A DNA stretch of 59,528 nt from a virus. Location of the stretch: positions 1 to 59,528 of the IMG/VR virus record IMGVR_UViG_3300003885_000003. One strand, 5' to 3'. Made by a program: the position numbers and the translations under genes. The notes under the pieces are model-generated. The model had not been told where the DNA came from. It saw only the letters and a program-made list of their open reading frames with translations, and ran no database searches. Below are positions 27,095-34,683 of the stretch, piece by piece (position 1 is the first letter of the stretch; each line of letters opens with the position of its first letter).

Positions 27095-27991
27095 CTACGT
27101 GTTGCCGAGGTAAGCTGATAACGGATCGCCGTAACCGACTACATAGCGGCCATGATACTGCCAGTACCAACGGCCACCATCGGGTTGTTTGTTATCAAAC
27201 CAGGGTTCATTATTCAACTGCGGGCGTTTGCGAATCGCTACATAAAGTGGCTTAATTGACTGTGTTTCGTCAATCAACACCCACGCGGTTGTATCAAACT
27301 GTGGCACAGTAAAATAGTTCACTCCGGTATACGGGTTAATGTCACGATTAGCAGTGCCAGATTTCTCTGGATTACCAGTGATATTAGCTGCAACGCTGTT
27401 CAACGACGGATGACACACTATCAAACTTGGATTAAGTTCATAGTAATTTTCCTGGTCGTCTTTGAACTGTCGCATAGCAACCCAAACGGTATCAAAATTA
27501 GTCGCTGTCAATGCCAACGCACCGAGGTTGTCCTGTGCAGTCGTGTTTTTGGCATCTGGATAAAGGTGTGAATTGTTAAAAAACGTAGTTGCTGTGCTGA
27601 TACCTGTACCATAAGTTGCTGTATCCCCAGCGTTCAGCACCGTAAAGGTGCGGCTGTTGATGTGCCGCTGAAACGCCGGGATAACATTACGAAAACGTGT
27701 CAACAAAGAACCAGTCTGGTCGTCATCTATCGAGTTTTGAGACAAGCTCAGTGTCAGATAAAAATCAGTTGGGTCAACAGTTTTGCCACGTTCAACCATT
27801 GTATCGACCGCTTTGGGGTCTTCGGTCGGGATAGGCATCCCGCCTAAATCAACAAACGTAGTTGACGAGGCAGTAAGGTCAATTTCTGTCGCCACTCGAC
27901 GGTATGGCATATCGTCACGCACACGTCCAGCCAAAACGCCGGTTCGTGCCGCTACTTCTAAATGTTTCGGTAAATTTCCTCTGATAGCCAT
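27095..27991 (-). CDS. Major capsid protein (Mu gpT-like)
   Basis: The 298-aa protein has the Mu-type major head subunit pattern: N-terminal basic helix, YRRVATEID, a central SLSQNSIDDDQTG, F.R.INSRTFTVLN, FFNNSHLYPDA and a C-terminal VDETQ-like core with WQYHGRYVVGYGDPLSAYLGN. It is the most likely HK97-fold shell protein here. Gene order protease, decoration, capsid supports this. Confidence 0.88.
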   Translation of the reverse strand: MAIRGNLPKHLEVAARTGVLAGRVRDDMPYRRVATEIDLTASSTTFVDLGGMPIPTEDPKAVDTMVERGKTVDPTDFYLTLSLSQNSIDDDQTGSLLTRFRNVIPAFQRHINSRTFTVLNAGDTATYGTGISTATTFFNNSHLYPDAKNTTAQDNLGALALTATNFDTVWVAMRQFKDDQENYYELNPSLIVCHPSLNSVAANITGNPEKSGTANRDINPYTGVNYFTVPQFDTTAWVLIDETQSIKPLYVAIRKRPQLNNEPWFDNKQPDGGRWYWQYHGRYVVGYGDPLSAYLGNT

Positions 27992-27994
27992 AAT

Positions 27995-28450
27995 TTATGC
28001 TCCTGTACAAATCTGCGGACTGATTAGCTGCACATACTGAAAGCCGTCTTTAACGCGATGCAATTTACCGACCTGCGGATTGTCTCCGGCAGTTGCCGAC
28101 AATGTGCCACTATCTGACATATACATAGTGTCACCCACATCAGCGTCAGTAAAAACGGCGCCAGGGAAACCAAGAATGGTGGGCCATACATACACACTGA
28201 TTTTGTTGTCAGTTTCAGTATCGGCCGTGGCCACGGATGCGGGTTCTTCAGCGATGCCCACGAAAATGTCAGTCGCAACAACTGTTGTTGCGTCAACAAA
28301 ACCACGTATATACACAGTGTCAGCTGATTGATCAATAATCATCGGCTGACCTTTGTAAATGGTTTGCACAGCCGAATTATCGAGCACCCAAATTTCAGTA
28401 GTCGCTTCACCCGCAACTTTCACATAGGCATTAGTTGTTAAATCAGCCAT
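27995..28450 (-). CDS. Capsid-associated protein, DUF2190-like (151 aa)
   Basis: A small all-beta protein between protease and capsid genes (YKGQPMIIDQSADTV, FVGIAEEPAS, DTMYMSDSGTL). The layout matches DUF2190/decoration proteins that sit before the capsid gene in Mu-like head modules. Confidence 0.65.
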   Translation of the reverse strand: MADLTTNAYVKVAGEATTEIWVLDNSAVQTIYKGQPMIIDQSADTVYIRGFVDATTVVATDIFVGIAEEPASVATADTETDNKISVYVWPTILGFPGAVFTDADVGDTMYMSDSGTLSATAGDNPQVGKLHRVKDGFQYVQLISPQICTGA

Positions 28451-29825
28451 TTTTCTTCACCTCATAATCAGTCAAATTGTAATCAGACGCTGCGCCTAAT
28501 TCAGCTGCATCAAAAAATGCCTTAGCGGAATTACCCGCAGCCAGCGCAGCCTTTAGAGAATCTTGCGCATAATCAGGTACTTCTTTTGCGCCTTGTAACT
28601 GACGGCCGTGCCCTAATTCGCGGAATTCAATCACACCACTTGCCTGAATGTCACCAAGAATCTGCGTGGCAAATCCCAACTGAGCTGGATTAAGTGTTAA
28701 AAGCCACGTTTTCAGATCGTCTGGTTTTACTGGCAATCCTCGCGGGATGTCAGATGTGCCGGCTGTGACCTGCTGCGTAAATTCGCTAATCGTAGCCTCA
28801 CGGCGAATGCTGGCGATCATCTGCGACGCTTCTGTACTGGCCCGTTCGCGCATGATGTCGTACTGGTCAAGCATCGCTTGCTTGAATTCTTTGACCACCT
28901 CATCTCCTGCGTCTTGCATTTCCAGGAAATGGAGTACATCAAATGCCGGGGTATCTGGCTCTGCTGGTTTTTCGATCACGGCCGTTTTCACTGCGCTTTC
29001 AAGCGCACCCTTGACCTGACCAGCAACCAATTCGGCCAAATCGTCTTTAGTTATATTCATTGTTAGTACCTCATCACTTTCATTAGGTTCTTCCTCTATC
29101 GCCTGAACCGGTTCATTTTCAGCCGCTATCATTTCAAAATGTTTAATGCCATCAGCCAATTCAATCGCTGTAAAAAGCGGAATGCCTTTTTCGTCAACCG
29201 TTGCCGGCCAATTTGTAAGGCTACCACCTACGATCACTTTGTTTACCAGATCGACATTTGGAGAGAAGTTGGCCTGGATTTTGTCTTTAATCAGGCCAAC
29301 GCCTAGTTTTGTCCACTCTGCAACAATACTGAGTACTGCCACTGATTCGCCGTTGCTATCGGTGACTTCCCCTTGCTCGGCGCCCACGATCCACCCGGCA
29401 GCATCTGCGCGGTCATGATTGCGGGCGTCAATGGGCAAGCCCGGCATATTTTTGGTTTTGTATTCCTGAATACGCGCAAGTGTATTTACAAGAAATACCG
29501 GCAAATCTTTAGCGGCAAAAGACACTTCGCGACCAATCCGGTCAGCAAATGTACCAACCGCAAAACCAGGGAATGGTTTACCAGGTGTTAGGCCATCTAA
29601 ATCAAAAAACAAAAAATCTTTGTGCATAGGCATCTCAGCCTCCATCATTCTCTTTACGGCCGTGTTCGCGAATCGGAATGCCAGTCCTTCGCAATCATCA
29701 CCACTGCGATCATTGCAGCTTTTGAACGTTGCGTTAAATGTTTTAACGAATGCACTCCGCTGGGCAGCAGACATTCGTTTAATGCGGGCGGGCAATGATT
29801 TATCGTCTATTCCAGAATACGGCAT
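28443..29825 (-). CDS. Prohead protease/scaffold with N-terminal ChaB domain
   Basis: The 460-aa protein starts with a ChaB-like domain (about 1-60: MPYSGIDDKSLPARIK, FVKTFNATFKSC, AVKRMM). Then comes a Mu-I-like protease region (about 70-240) with LPIDARNHDRADAAGWI, where the His may be catalytic, and SPNVDL. A helical C-terminal scaffold follows (about 260-430). Fusion of ChaB with the protease is known in some Mu-like head modules. The start at 29825 is chosen because the upstream codons lie inside the attenuator hairpin tail. Confidence 0.78.
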   Translation of the reverse strand: MPYSGIDDKSLPARIKRMSAAQRSAFVKTFNATFKSCNDRSGDDCEGLAFRFANTAVKRMMEAEMPMHKDFLFFDLDGLTPGKPFPGFAVGTFADRIGREVSFAAKDLPVFLVNTLARIQEYKTKNMPGLPIDARNHDRADAAGWIVGAEQGEVTDSNGESVAVLSIVAEWTKLGVGLIKDKIQANFSPNVDLVNKVIVGGSLTNWPATVDEKGIPLFTAIELADGIKHFEMIAAENEPVQAIEEEPNESDEVLTMNITKDDLAELVAGQVKGALESAVKTAVIEKPAEPDTPAFDVLHFLEMQDAGDEVVKEFKQAMLDQYDIMRERASTEASQMIASIRREATISEFTQQVTAGTSDIPRGLPVKPDDLKTWLLTLNPAQLGFATQILGDIQASGVIEFRELGHGRQLQGAKEVPDYAQDSLKAALAAGNSAKAFFDAAELGAASDYNLTDYEVKKNG

Positions 29826-29841
29826 AATATTTTCAGGCAAC

Positions 29842-29877
29842 AAAAAAGAGGCGCATTTTCCGAAGGAAATGCGCCTC
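29842..29877 (-). terminator. Attenuator-like hairpin before the head operon
   Basis: A 13-bp stem (GAGGCGCATTT / AATGCGCCTC core) is followed on the reverse strand by TTTTTTG. It lies between the TTGACA/TAATAT promoter at 29936 and the protease start at 29825, so a transcript from that promoter meets it about 25 nt after starting. Full head and tail expression would need read-through or antitermination. Confidence 0.85.
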
Positions 29878-29907
29878 TAGTTTTTTCAACTCTAAGCTAT
29901 TATATTT

Positions 29908-29936
29908 ATATTATGTTATTTAGGTCTTTTTGTCAA
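29908..29936 (-). promoter_or_regulatory. Sigma-70-like promoter of the head operon
   Basis: The reverse strand reads TTGACA, 17 bp, TAATAT. It is the best host-type promoter in the window and lies directly upstream of the attenuator and the protease gene. Confidence 0.75.
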
Positions 29937-29958
29937 GCAAAATAAATCAATACAATAC

Positions 29959-30015
29959 AAAAGCGCCCGGCATCTGGAGGACAAGCCGAGCTCTTTCAGG
30001 TAAGGAGACCAACAT
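29959..30015 (-). ncRNA. Small-RNA-like element, copy 1
   Basis: On the reverse strand ATGTTGGTCTCCTTA is followed by a hairpin (GAAAGAGCTCGG / CCGGGCGCTTTT). The same TGTTG-CTCCTTA segment followed by a GAAAGCG...CGCTTTC hairpin occurs at 32,799 and 34,769. This copy begins right after the stop codon of the ParB-like gene and also works as its terminator. The CUCCUU segment could pair with Shine-Dalgarno sequences; this is inference. Confidence 0.5.
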
Positions 30016-30016
30016 T

Positions 30017-30916
30017 TCATTCTGGATTATTAACACCATTATATGGTGTACCAATCAACTTTATTTTCTTCATTTTCATCGCAGTAGTTGGCTTTACATA
30101 TGATAATGGTAAATCTGTCATCCACTTATTCCACGCATAAGCAGAAACGCGCGCAAATGCAACCGTTTTATATCTTACGAATTCGCCCGTATTACGACCA
30201 ACACTCATCTTTATAAAACTTTTATGTAACGCAAGTCTAGGGTCTTTTCCAGACAATTCGTTTAACTGAGCTACAGACTGCCAAAAATCCAATGCACGAC
30301 TCGGTTGGTATTTATATGTTATCATTGCAATAGACATAATACCCTTTGATTCTATTTTGCTACGAATCATTGAATCACACGGGGAAATAGCGTTTCTAAT
30401 AGCAGTAAATTCATCCAAGTACTTATATACAAATTGTATTGTATCTTCATGTGATACAATTGGCTTGCTTGCACTTGTTGGAAAACCTGCTTGAATATAC
30501 ATTGCTGCTGCTGACAATTTATTAGTAAGTCCCTTTGTCAACCCTATTTTTTCAGGGATACCATAGGCCGTTAAGCTGTCAGAATATGTTCGACTTTTGC
30601 CAATGTCATAATGGGCATATAGTGTTTTAACTTCATCTTCACTTATTACATAATGTTTTACAATTGGATTCTGTTTTAATGTGACTCCCGATTCCCGAAC
30701 TGATAAAAGCGTATGCTGCCCATTGACTAAAATACGTTTATTATTTAGCACAGCAAATGCAATCGTATTTGATGGGTTCCACGCACCATTACGCATTTCA
30801 TTTGCGTAGTGCAAAATACGCTGTTTGTTAATTGGTCGATTGCTGGCAAAGTTTTCGTCTATCCACATCGCAGCTTTCGCGGGAGTAATATTTTCTATTG
30901 TTGCAACTGTATTCAT
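30017..30916 (-). CDS. ParB-like nuclease-domain protein
   Basis: The 299-aa protein carries a ParB/sulfiredoxin-type motif, RILVNGQHTLLSV (about residues 71-83), after an N-terminal helical region with ITPAKAAMWIDEN. The C-terminal half is helical (ALDFWQSVAQLNELSG). Related phage proteins are annotated as ParB-like nucleases of unknown role. GGAGA precedes the ATG. It is monocistronic, between a 12-bp inverted repeat and the copy 1 RNA element. Confidence 0.7.
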   Translation of the reverse strand: MNTVATIENITPAKAAMWIDENFASNRPINKQRILHYANEMRNGAWNPSNTIAFAVLNNKRILVNGQHTLLSVRESGVTLKQNPIVKHYVISEDEVKTLYAHYDIGKSRTYSDSLTAYGIPEKIGLTKGLTNKLSAAAMYIQAGFPTSASKPIVSHEDTIQFVYKYLDEFTAIRNAISPCDSMIRSKIESKGIMSIAMITYKYQPSRALDFWQSVAQLNELSGKDPRLALHKSFIKMSVGRNTGEFVRYKTVAFARVSAYAWNKWMTDLPLSYVKPTTAMKMKKIKLIGTPYNGVNNPE

Positions 30917-30953
30917 CGTTTAATCTCCATGTTATTTTATGCAAAAAACGCAC

Positions 30954-30985
30954 GTTTTTTTGTTGCATATTTACAACAAAAAAAC
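30954..30985. repeat. 12-bp inverted repeat upstream of the ParB-like gene
   Basis: GTTTTTTTGTTG (30954-30965) pairs with CAACAAAAAAAC (30974-30985), with an 8-nt spacer. It lies 38 bp before the ATG and could be an operator or leader hairpin for this gene. Confidence 0.6.
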
Positions 30986-31004
30986 ACGTTATATGAAAAA
31001 TCTA

Positions 31005-31096
31005 TTGACAAGTTTTGCAAGAAGATTAAAATGACACTAGTCAAGTACATTTTATTTCCCTTACAAAGGCTCGCTCAATTAAGCGAGCCTTTTCTT
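31005..31096 (+). ncRNA. Candidate small RNA with own promoter and terminator
   Basis: TTGACA (31005), 16 bp, TAAAAT (31027) is followed by about 30 nt and then a terminator stem AAGGCTCGCT / AGCGAGCCTTTTCTTG ending near 31096. No ORF fits in between, so a rightward RNA of roughly 55-60 nt is predicted. The ParB-like gene is divergent from it. Confidence 0.5.
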
Positions 31097-31135
31097 GTTA
31101 TTTCATAATATATACGACAACTTCTTATCCGTCAA

Positions 31136-31252
31136 TCAAAAATACGTAACTAAACTTACCCCAACCTCTCTAATCGCACACCGTGATTTACCCGCAGCCA
31201 CCACACCCCGTCTATCGCCATAACCTGAATCATCATGGACCATCAGTGCCAT
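31136..31252 (-). CDS. Possible tiny protein (38 aa)
   Basis: A small ORF whose ATG at 31252 overlaps the end of the gene at 31243. It begins MALMVHDDSGYGD. No Shine-Dalgarno is visible. It may be spurious; otherwise this stretch holds nothing recognisable. Confidence 0.25.
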   Translation of the reverse strand: MALMVHDDSGYGDRRGVVAAGKSRCAIREVGVSLVTYF

Positions 31253-31410
31253 GATTCTGCGGTGCAATTTTGCCGAACGGCCGTTGGTAGGCAATCATAA
31301 TTTATGATTTCTTCAACAAATTCAATAAGCGGTTCAACAAGTTCAAGAATTACATCCAATTCTGCAAAAAACGCTTCTTCCTTACTCGATGCCAAATAGT
31401 TTTCAAACAT
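31243..31410 (-). CDS. Small acidic protein (55 aa)
   Basis: It starts MFENYLASSKEEAFF with TTGAGG 7 nt upstream, two bases after the preceding stop. The composition is acidic and helical (ILELVEPLIEFVEEII). No family was recognised. Confidence 0.55.
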   Translation of the reverse strand: MFENYLASSKEEAFFAELDVILELVEPLIEFVEEIINYDCLPTAVRQNCTAESWH

Positions 31411-31412
31411 AG

Positions 31413-31670
31413 TTACCTCAACTTTTCCAGAATATTCATAACGCCCCTTGCCCATTCGTTCATATCAAATGTAAACTCCCGCGACCATTTCTCTATATCA
31501 AATATGTTTATATCGGAGTCAGTAACGGCCGGCGCTTGCAATAAGCCGCGTCGTTGCAGTTCTTCACGAATAATCATAGCCGCCTGCATTCGCGGTTCAC
31601 GCCGTTCAATTTGGGACAATTTGACCAGCCCGCGCCGCTCATCATCTTGTAGTTTTATAAAAATTCTCAT
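31413..31670 (-). CDS. Hypothetical protein, possible small DNA-binding protein (85 aa)
   Basis: The start at 31670 (MRIFIKLQDDERR) is preferred over a TTG further upstream. The N-terminal half (RRGLVKLSQIERREPRMQAAMIIREELQRRGLL) has the strand-helix-helix style of Arc/MetJ-like proteins. It is the first gene of a two-gene leftward unit. A GATACTATAAG element at about 31,712 may be its promoter. Confidence 0.6.
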   Translation of the reverse strand: MRIFIKLQDDERRGLVKLSQIERREPRMQAAMIIREELQRRGLLQAPAVTDSDINIFDIEKWSREFTFDMNEWARGVMNILEKLR

Positions 31671-31832
31671 TTTTTCACCATCCAACTGTCACAACACCGT
31701 TCTTATAGTATCAGTACATCCGTTCTGCTTCGCATCGAAATGTTTTGATGAACCGCTGTACTCGCCACTGCTGCTTATGTGTTTTTGCGTGCATACGGCC
31801 GTATCAATGCTTCTGATGATTGAGCGATAATC

Positions 31833-32075
31833 TTAATCGCCTTCATATGCAATAATTGCACGAATAATCAGTTCAGCAACTTCTCTGTTACTTTCATCAA
31901 GAGGAACAAAAAACGCCTGGCCATCGTTATCACCAACTGATAAAGCATCAAAAACAAACATATCGGGACAGACTTCTTTTACCTTCCGTTCGTGTTCTGT
32001 CGCAGGTATCGCCTCATACTTTGCTGTTCTCGAAGCAATCGCTGCTTTTTTTAACCGTGCTAAAGTCCAGTTCAT
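31833..32075 (-). CDS. Small hypothetical protein (80 aa)
   Basis: It starts MNWTLARLKKAAIASRTAKY after GGTAG. The C-terminus is acidic (SNREVAELIIRAIIAYEGD). The 160 bases between this stop and 31670 hold only a possible 27-aa basic ORF and one ACGGCCGT site. No family was recognised. Confidence 0.6.
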   Translation of the reverse strand: MNWTLARLKKAAIASRTAKYEAIPATEHERKVKEVCPDMFVFDALSVGDNDGQAFFVPLDESNREVAELIIRAIIAYEGD

Positions 32076-32091
32076 TTCATCTACCTTAGCG

Positions 32092-32109
32092 TCCTCAAAA
32101 CGGCGGCGC
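32092..32109 (-). repeat. PPF-stop junction repeat, reverse-strand copy
   Basis: On the reverse strand GCGCCGCCGTTTTGAGGA encodes the end of the preceding gene (APPF*) and the ribosome site of the next. It closely matches junctions at 58614, 59021 and 59235. Confidence 0.6.
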
Positions 32110-32262
32110 TTCAGTGCCAGCTATTACGTGTGTCAGATTTATAAACGCATCATCGAATGATGTGCCATACGCATAATGTTGCCCTGCTGAAATGCTCCAT
32201 CCATCAGCCCGCCGGGAAATGTTGAATGTATCATAGCCTAATTCACCAATCGTCTGCTCCAT
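32095..32262 (-). CDS. Small hypothetical protein ending PPF (55 aa)
   Basis: It starts MEQTIGELGYDTFNISRRADGW style and ends GTEAPPF. The C-terminal AIN/LTH segment and 'W.I.AG..YAYGTSFDDAF' look like a compact folded domain. It lacks a clear Shine-Dalgarno. The PPF ending is shared with the gene at 58424, showing a shared junction module rather than homology of the whole protein. Confidence 0.6.
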   Translation of the reverse strand: MEQTIGELGYDTFNISRRADGWSISAGQHYAYGTSFDDAFINLTHVIAGTEAPPF

Positions 32263-32316
32263 AATTTATTGAGCTTTTCGTCGATGGGACGGGGTTATGT
32301 TTTTCATGTTAAAACC

Positions 32317-32577
32317 CTATTTGTTAAACGTAATATTAAAAATACCGATCACATCATCTTCCACATTATGCCGCTGTGCATATAACGCTAAACGAATCGC
32401 AGTGTCTTTCAGCCAATAATCAGTATTTTCATACTCACTCAACAAATCAGTTGAATAACCCCATCGTGCCTCAAGTTGCAATATGCGGAGAGCAACCACC
32501 GACGGAGGTAAATGCCATAGCTCATACGCAATTGCAGCTATCATTGTGTACGAGCTTTTTGTAACTGAAGTCGTCAT
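32317..32577 (-). CDS. Hypothetical protein (86 aa)
   Basis: GGAAG lies 8 nt before the ATG at 32577 (MTTSVTKSSYTMIAA). The frame is open further up to ATGs at 32682 and 32691, so a longer 121-124-aa product is possible, close to a TATAAT at about 32,708. Helical (PPSVVALRILQLEARWGYS). No family was recognised. Confidence 0.5.
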   Translation of the reverse strand: MTTSVTKSSYTMIAAIAYELWHLPPSVVALRILQLEARWGYSTDLLSEYENTDYWLKDTAIRLALYAQRHNVEDDVIGIFNITFNK

Positions 32578-32724
32578 AGTTTCTACTTCCAAAATACAAA
32601 ACGCCGCTTTGTCGTGGTAGTGGCTCCAGTGAAAAGCCATTGACAAAAGCGGCGTAGGTCTAATTGTATCACCGTAAGCCATCGCTACCACACGATATAC
32701 GAAAATTATACTGCAAATTTATAC

Positions 32725-32799
32725 AAAAAGAAAGCGACTGGCACAGGATAACCAATCGCTTTCTATAAGGAGACCAACAAGTCACACCTATAGTATAAC
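32725..32799 (-). ncRNA. Small-RNA-like element, copy 2 (promoter and terminator present)
   Basis: On the reverse strand TATACTATAG (about 32798-32789) is followed by GTGTGACTTGTTGGTCTCC, TTATAG and the hairpin GAAAGCGATTGG / CCAGTCGCTTTC with TTTTTG. A 55-60-nt transcript with an unpaired CUCCUU and a terminator hairpin is predicted. It also lies downstream of the gene at 32841. The 100+ bases on either side hold no clear gene. Confidence 0.55.
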
Positions 32800-32840
32800 A
32801 TAAAAAGTGAGGACGGCCGTTTGTCAACAACGCGATATAT

Positions 32841-33539
32841 TCAATAGAGCTTTAACGGATTGATTTCACATGTCTGTAAAAACAAGTTACCCGTCCCTCC
32901 AAATTCTTTATGTCCACCACGCAAATCGCACTTTGATTCTATTTTACCAATAGTAGGTACAATAACCAGGTCTATACCCTTCACCTGGATATTTTCATCA
33001 CAGACTTCATCGATCACAAACATGCTGTCAGGAAACGGAAATGTTCTGTTTTTTATAGAATCAATAATGACATTCTGTGCAGCCATTCCTTTATTGCTAG
33101 TAGTCATGCTATTTCTAATAGAATGCGCTATTAAAATATCTTGCGGTATACGTGCCCAAACACACCCATTCAATTTGTCAGGAGGAACCAAATACCCACC
33201 AGAAGTCCGTACCTTTTGTGTACCCACAAACTGATATACAGCAACTTTTCTATACTTACCTGTTCTTATCGCTATTACAGCATTACTCGGTGAAAACGAA
33301 TATATGTGTTTTGCCACAAAGCAAACATGAGCAATCAAATCGCTTTTATGCTTTTGAATACCATAGTCAATCAATCCAATACACGGGTCTGCTTGCCCAC
33401 GTAGCCACAATGATATGCACTCAGTATCCCCACAAGTTATCCCATAGGCTGATTTTCGTTTACGGCAAATTGGGCATAGGCTCGTTTTTTCAACATAATG
33501 CACAGCCTCAGCTACCCCGTAATGATCTCTATATCTCAT
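32841..33539 (-). CDS. Hypothetical zinc-finger protein beside the MT-A70 methylase
   Basis: The start at 33539 overlaps the last codons of the methylase. The 232-aa protein has an N-terminal treble-clef-like CPICRKRKSAYG...C....C (about 23-45) and a mixed alpha/beta remainder with VWARIPQDILIAHSIRNS. Tight coupling to the methylase suggests a partner, for example a specificity or nuclease function, but no nuclease motif was recognised. Confidence 0.6.
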   Translation of the reverse strand: MRYRDHYGVAEAVHYVEKTSLCPICRKRKSAYGITCGDTECISLWLRGQADPCIGLIDYGIQKHKSDLIAHVCFVAKHIYSFSPSNAVIAIRTGKYRKVAVYQFVGTQKVRTSGGYLVPPDKLNGCVWARIPQDILIAHSIRNSMTTSNKGMAAQNVIIDSIKNRTFPFPDSMFVIDEVCDENIQVKGIDLVIVPTIGKIESKCDLRGGHKEFGGTGNLFLQTCEINPLKLY

Positions 33540-34557
33540 TGCCCCAAATATCCCATCCCTCCGCAGCTTTTCTTGCAAACAATTCTATGCGTTTTCCATA
33601 TGTATAAAGATCATCAATAATTTCTCTAAATTCTTTTGGTTTTTCAGAATGAGTTCTTGATTTTTGAATACTGATAACGCTATCGTAAAGCTTGGAATTG
33701 TCCGGCAAACAACTTCCACGAGTACAGACCAGTAAAAATTCATGCCGAACACTGTTATAATGCCCAAAGTTATGACCGACTTTATCCCACACAAATGAGG
33801 TCTTGTACTTAAATCCCCACGCCTCAATAATCGGAATACATTCAACTAATAGAGGCGATGTGACCCATAAAAACAAAACGGCATCGTTTTCCACTATTGC
33901 CTTTACTGGCAACTCGCACAATTCTTTTATACTCATATCAGAATAATGCCGATTGACACGGCCGTAATTATCGTTTTCAGTTATCACCCCACTATCCCCA
34001 TAACGCCAGGGCGGGTCGGCATAAACGATACGATACTTATCATCAGGTAATTGTGGCGCGTTTTTTCGTTCTGCTACAAGGGCCTCTCGCTTATATTGAT
34101 GTGCAAGTCTACCAAAAACAGAATTTGTTATTGCTGTACTTTCTGTTTCTATTTCGTCTAAGGCATCTACAAAAACATCTTGTGGTATTAGTGCCAACTC
34201 CTGCCACCGCCGCGCCTGGCGTTCATGTATGCCATTGTCAGTTATGGTCTGAGTGTATTCGCTTGGGCTAGAATCGGACAGGCTGTCCGATTCTAGTTTT
34301 GTATATCTATTGCCATGTCCCCGCTCCAACTCGCGCAGCATCTCCCCTATCGCACGCTGCGTCAGTAGCTCACGGCGCTTAATACGATTGTACTCAGATA
34401 CAGCAACATTAGCAGCTTTAGCTATTTCACCCAACGCCTTTAGCTGCTTCTGTATAATGGTAACATCCCCCATTGTTTGCGCTTCTACAAGACGTAAATC
34501 AATCTCATCTAATTGACGGTCTATTGCACTTATTGTTTGTATTTGATTGTTGGTCAT
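33529..34557 (-). CDS. MT-A70 family adenine-N6 DNA methyltransferase
   Basis: The 342-aa protein has a helical N-terminal part (about 1-165, including ARRWQELALIPQ) and a C-terminal MT-A70 domain with YADPPWRY (about 186), LFLWVTSP, FVWDK and HSEKPKEF. The DPPW motif is the methylation catalytic motif; the SAM site lies C-terminal. AAGGAG precedes the ATG by 9 nt but is predicted to be tied up in a leader pseudoknot. It probably protects phage DNA or modifies host sites. Confidence 0.9.
   Translation of the reverse strand: MTNNQIQTISAIDRQLDEIDLRLVEAQTMGDVTIIQKQLKALGEIAKAANVAVSEYNRIKRRELLTQRAIGEMLRELERGHGNRYTKLESDSLSDSSPSEYTQTITDNGIHERQARRWQELALIPQDVFVDALDEIETESTAITNSVFGRLAHQYKREALVAERKNAPQLPDDKYRIVYADPPWRYGDSGVITENDNYGRVNRHYSDMSIKELCELPVKAIVENDAVLFLWVTSPLLVECIPIIEAWGFKYKTSFVWDKVGHNFGHYNSVRHEFLLVCTRGSCLPDNSKLYDSVISIQKSRTHSEKPKEFREIIDDLYTYGKRIELFARKAAEGWDIWGNEI
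34268..34296. repeat. Perfect 29-bp palindrome inside the methylase gene
   Basis: CTAGAATCGGACAG and its complement flank one central base. Read rightward it is followed by TTTTG, so it could act as an antisense-strand terminator; it codes for part of a Ser-rich linker (LESDSLSDSS) between the two protein halves. Confidence 0.8.
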
Positions 34558-34566
34558 TAGTGAATT

Positions 34567-34659
34567 CTCCTTAGCTTGTCCTCAGCGCAACGGATGGAGT
34601 GTGGCAACCTGCTAAGGAATAGGCGTTCAACTAGGTTATAAAGCTAGTCTAGCCACACT
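34567..34659 (-). promoter_or_regulatory. Riboswitch-like structured leader of the methylase
   Basis: The RNA should start about where helix P1 starts. P1 AGTGTGGC/GCCACACT (34659-34652 / 34605-34598) encloses P2 ACTAG/CTAGT (34648-34630) and P3 AAC..CT/AGGTT (34627-34606), a compact three-way junction. The P3 loop contains CCTTAGC, which is complementary to GCTAAGG (34575-34569) that includes most of the AAGGAG ribosome site. This pseudoknot would control translation. The ligand, if any, is unknown. Confidence 0.55.
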
Positions 34660-34663
34660 GAAA

Positions 34664-34672
34664 AGTATACCA
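34664..34672 (-). promoter_or_regulatory. Extended -10 promoter of the methylase unit
   Basis: TGGTATACT on the reverse strand; the start point would fall at the first base of helix P1 of the leader. Confidence 0.65.
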
Positions 34673-34683
34673 CATAGTTGTTA

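Noticed and set aside
30809-31108. 99-aa plus-strand ORF across the ParB-like gene start
   Set aside because: It runs through the inverted repeat, the TTGACA promoter and the terminator, and lacks a ribosome site.
31710-31793. 27-aa basic ORF on the minus strand
   Set aside because: No ribosome site and it begins inside an ACGGCCGT word; too short to support.
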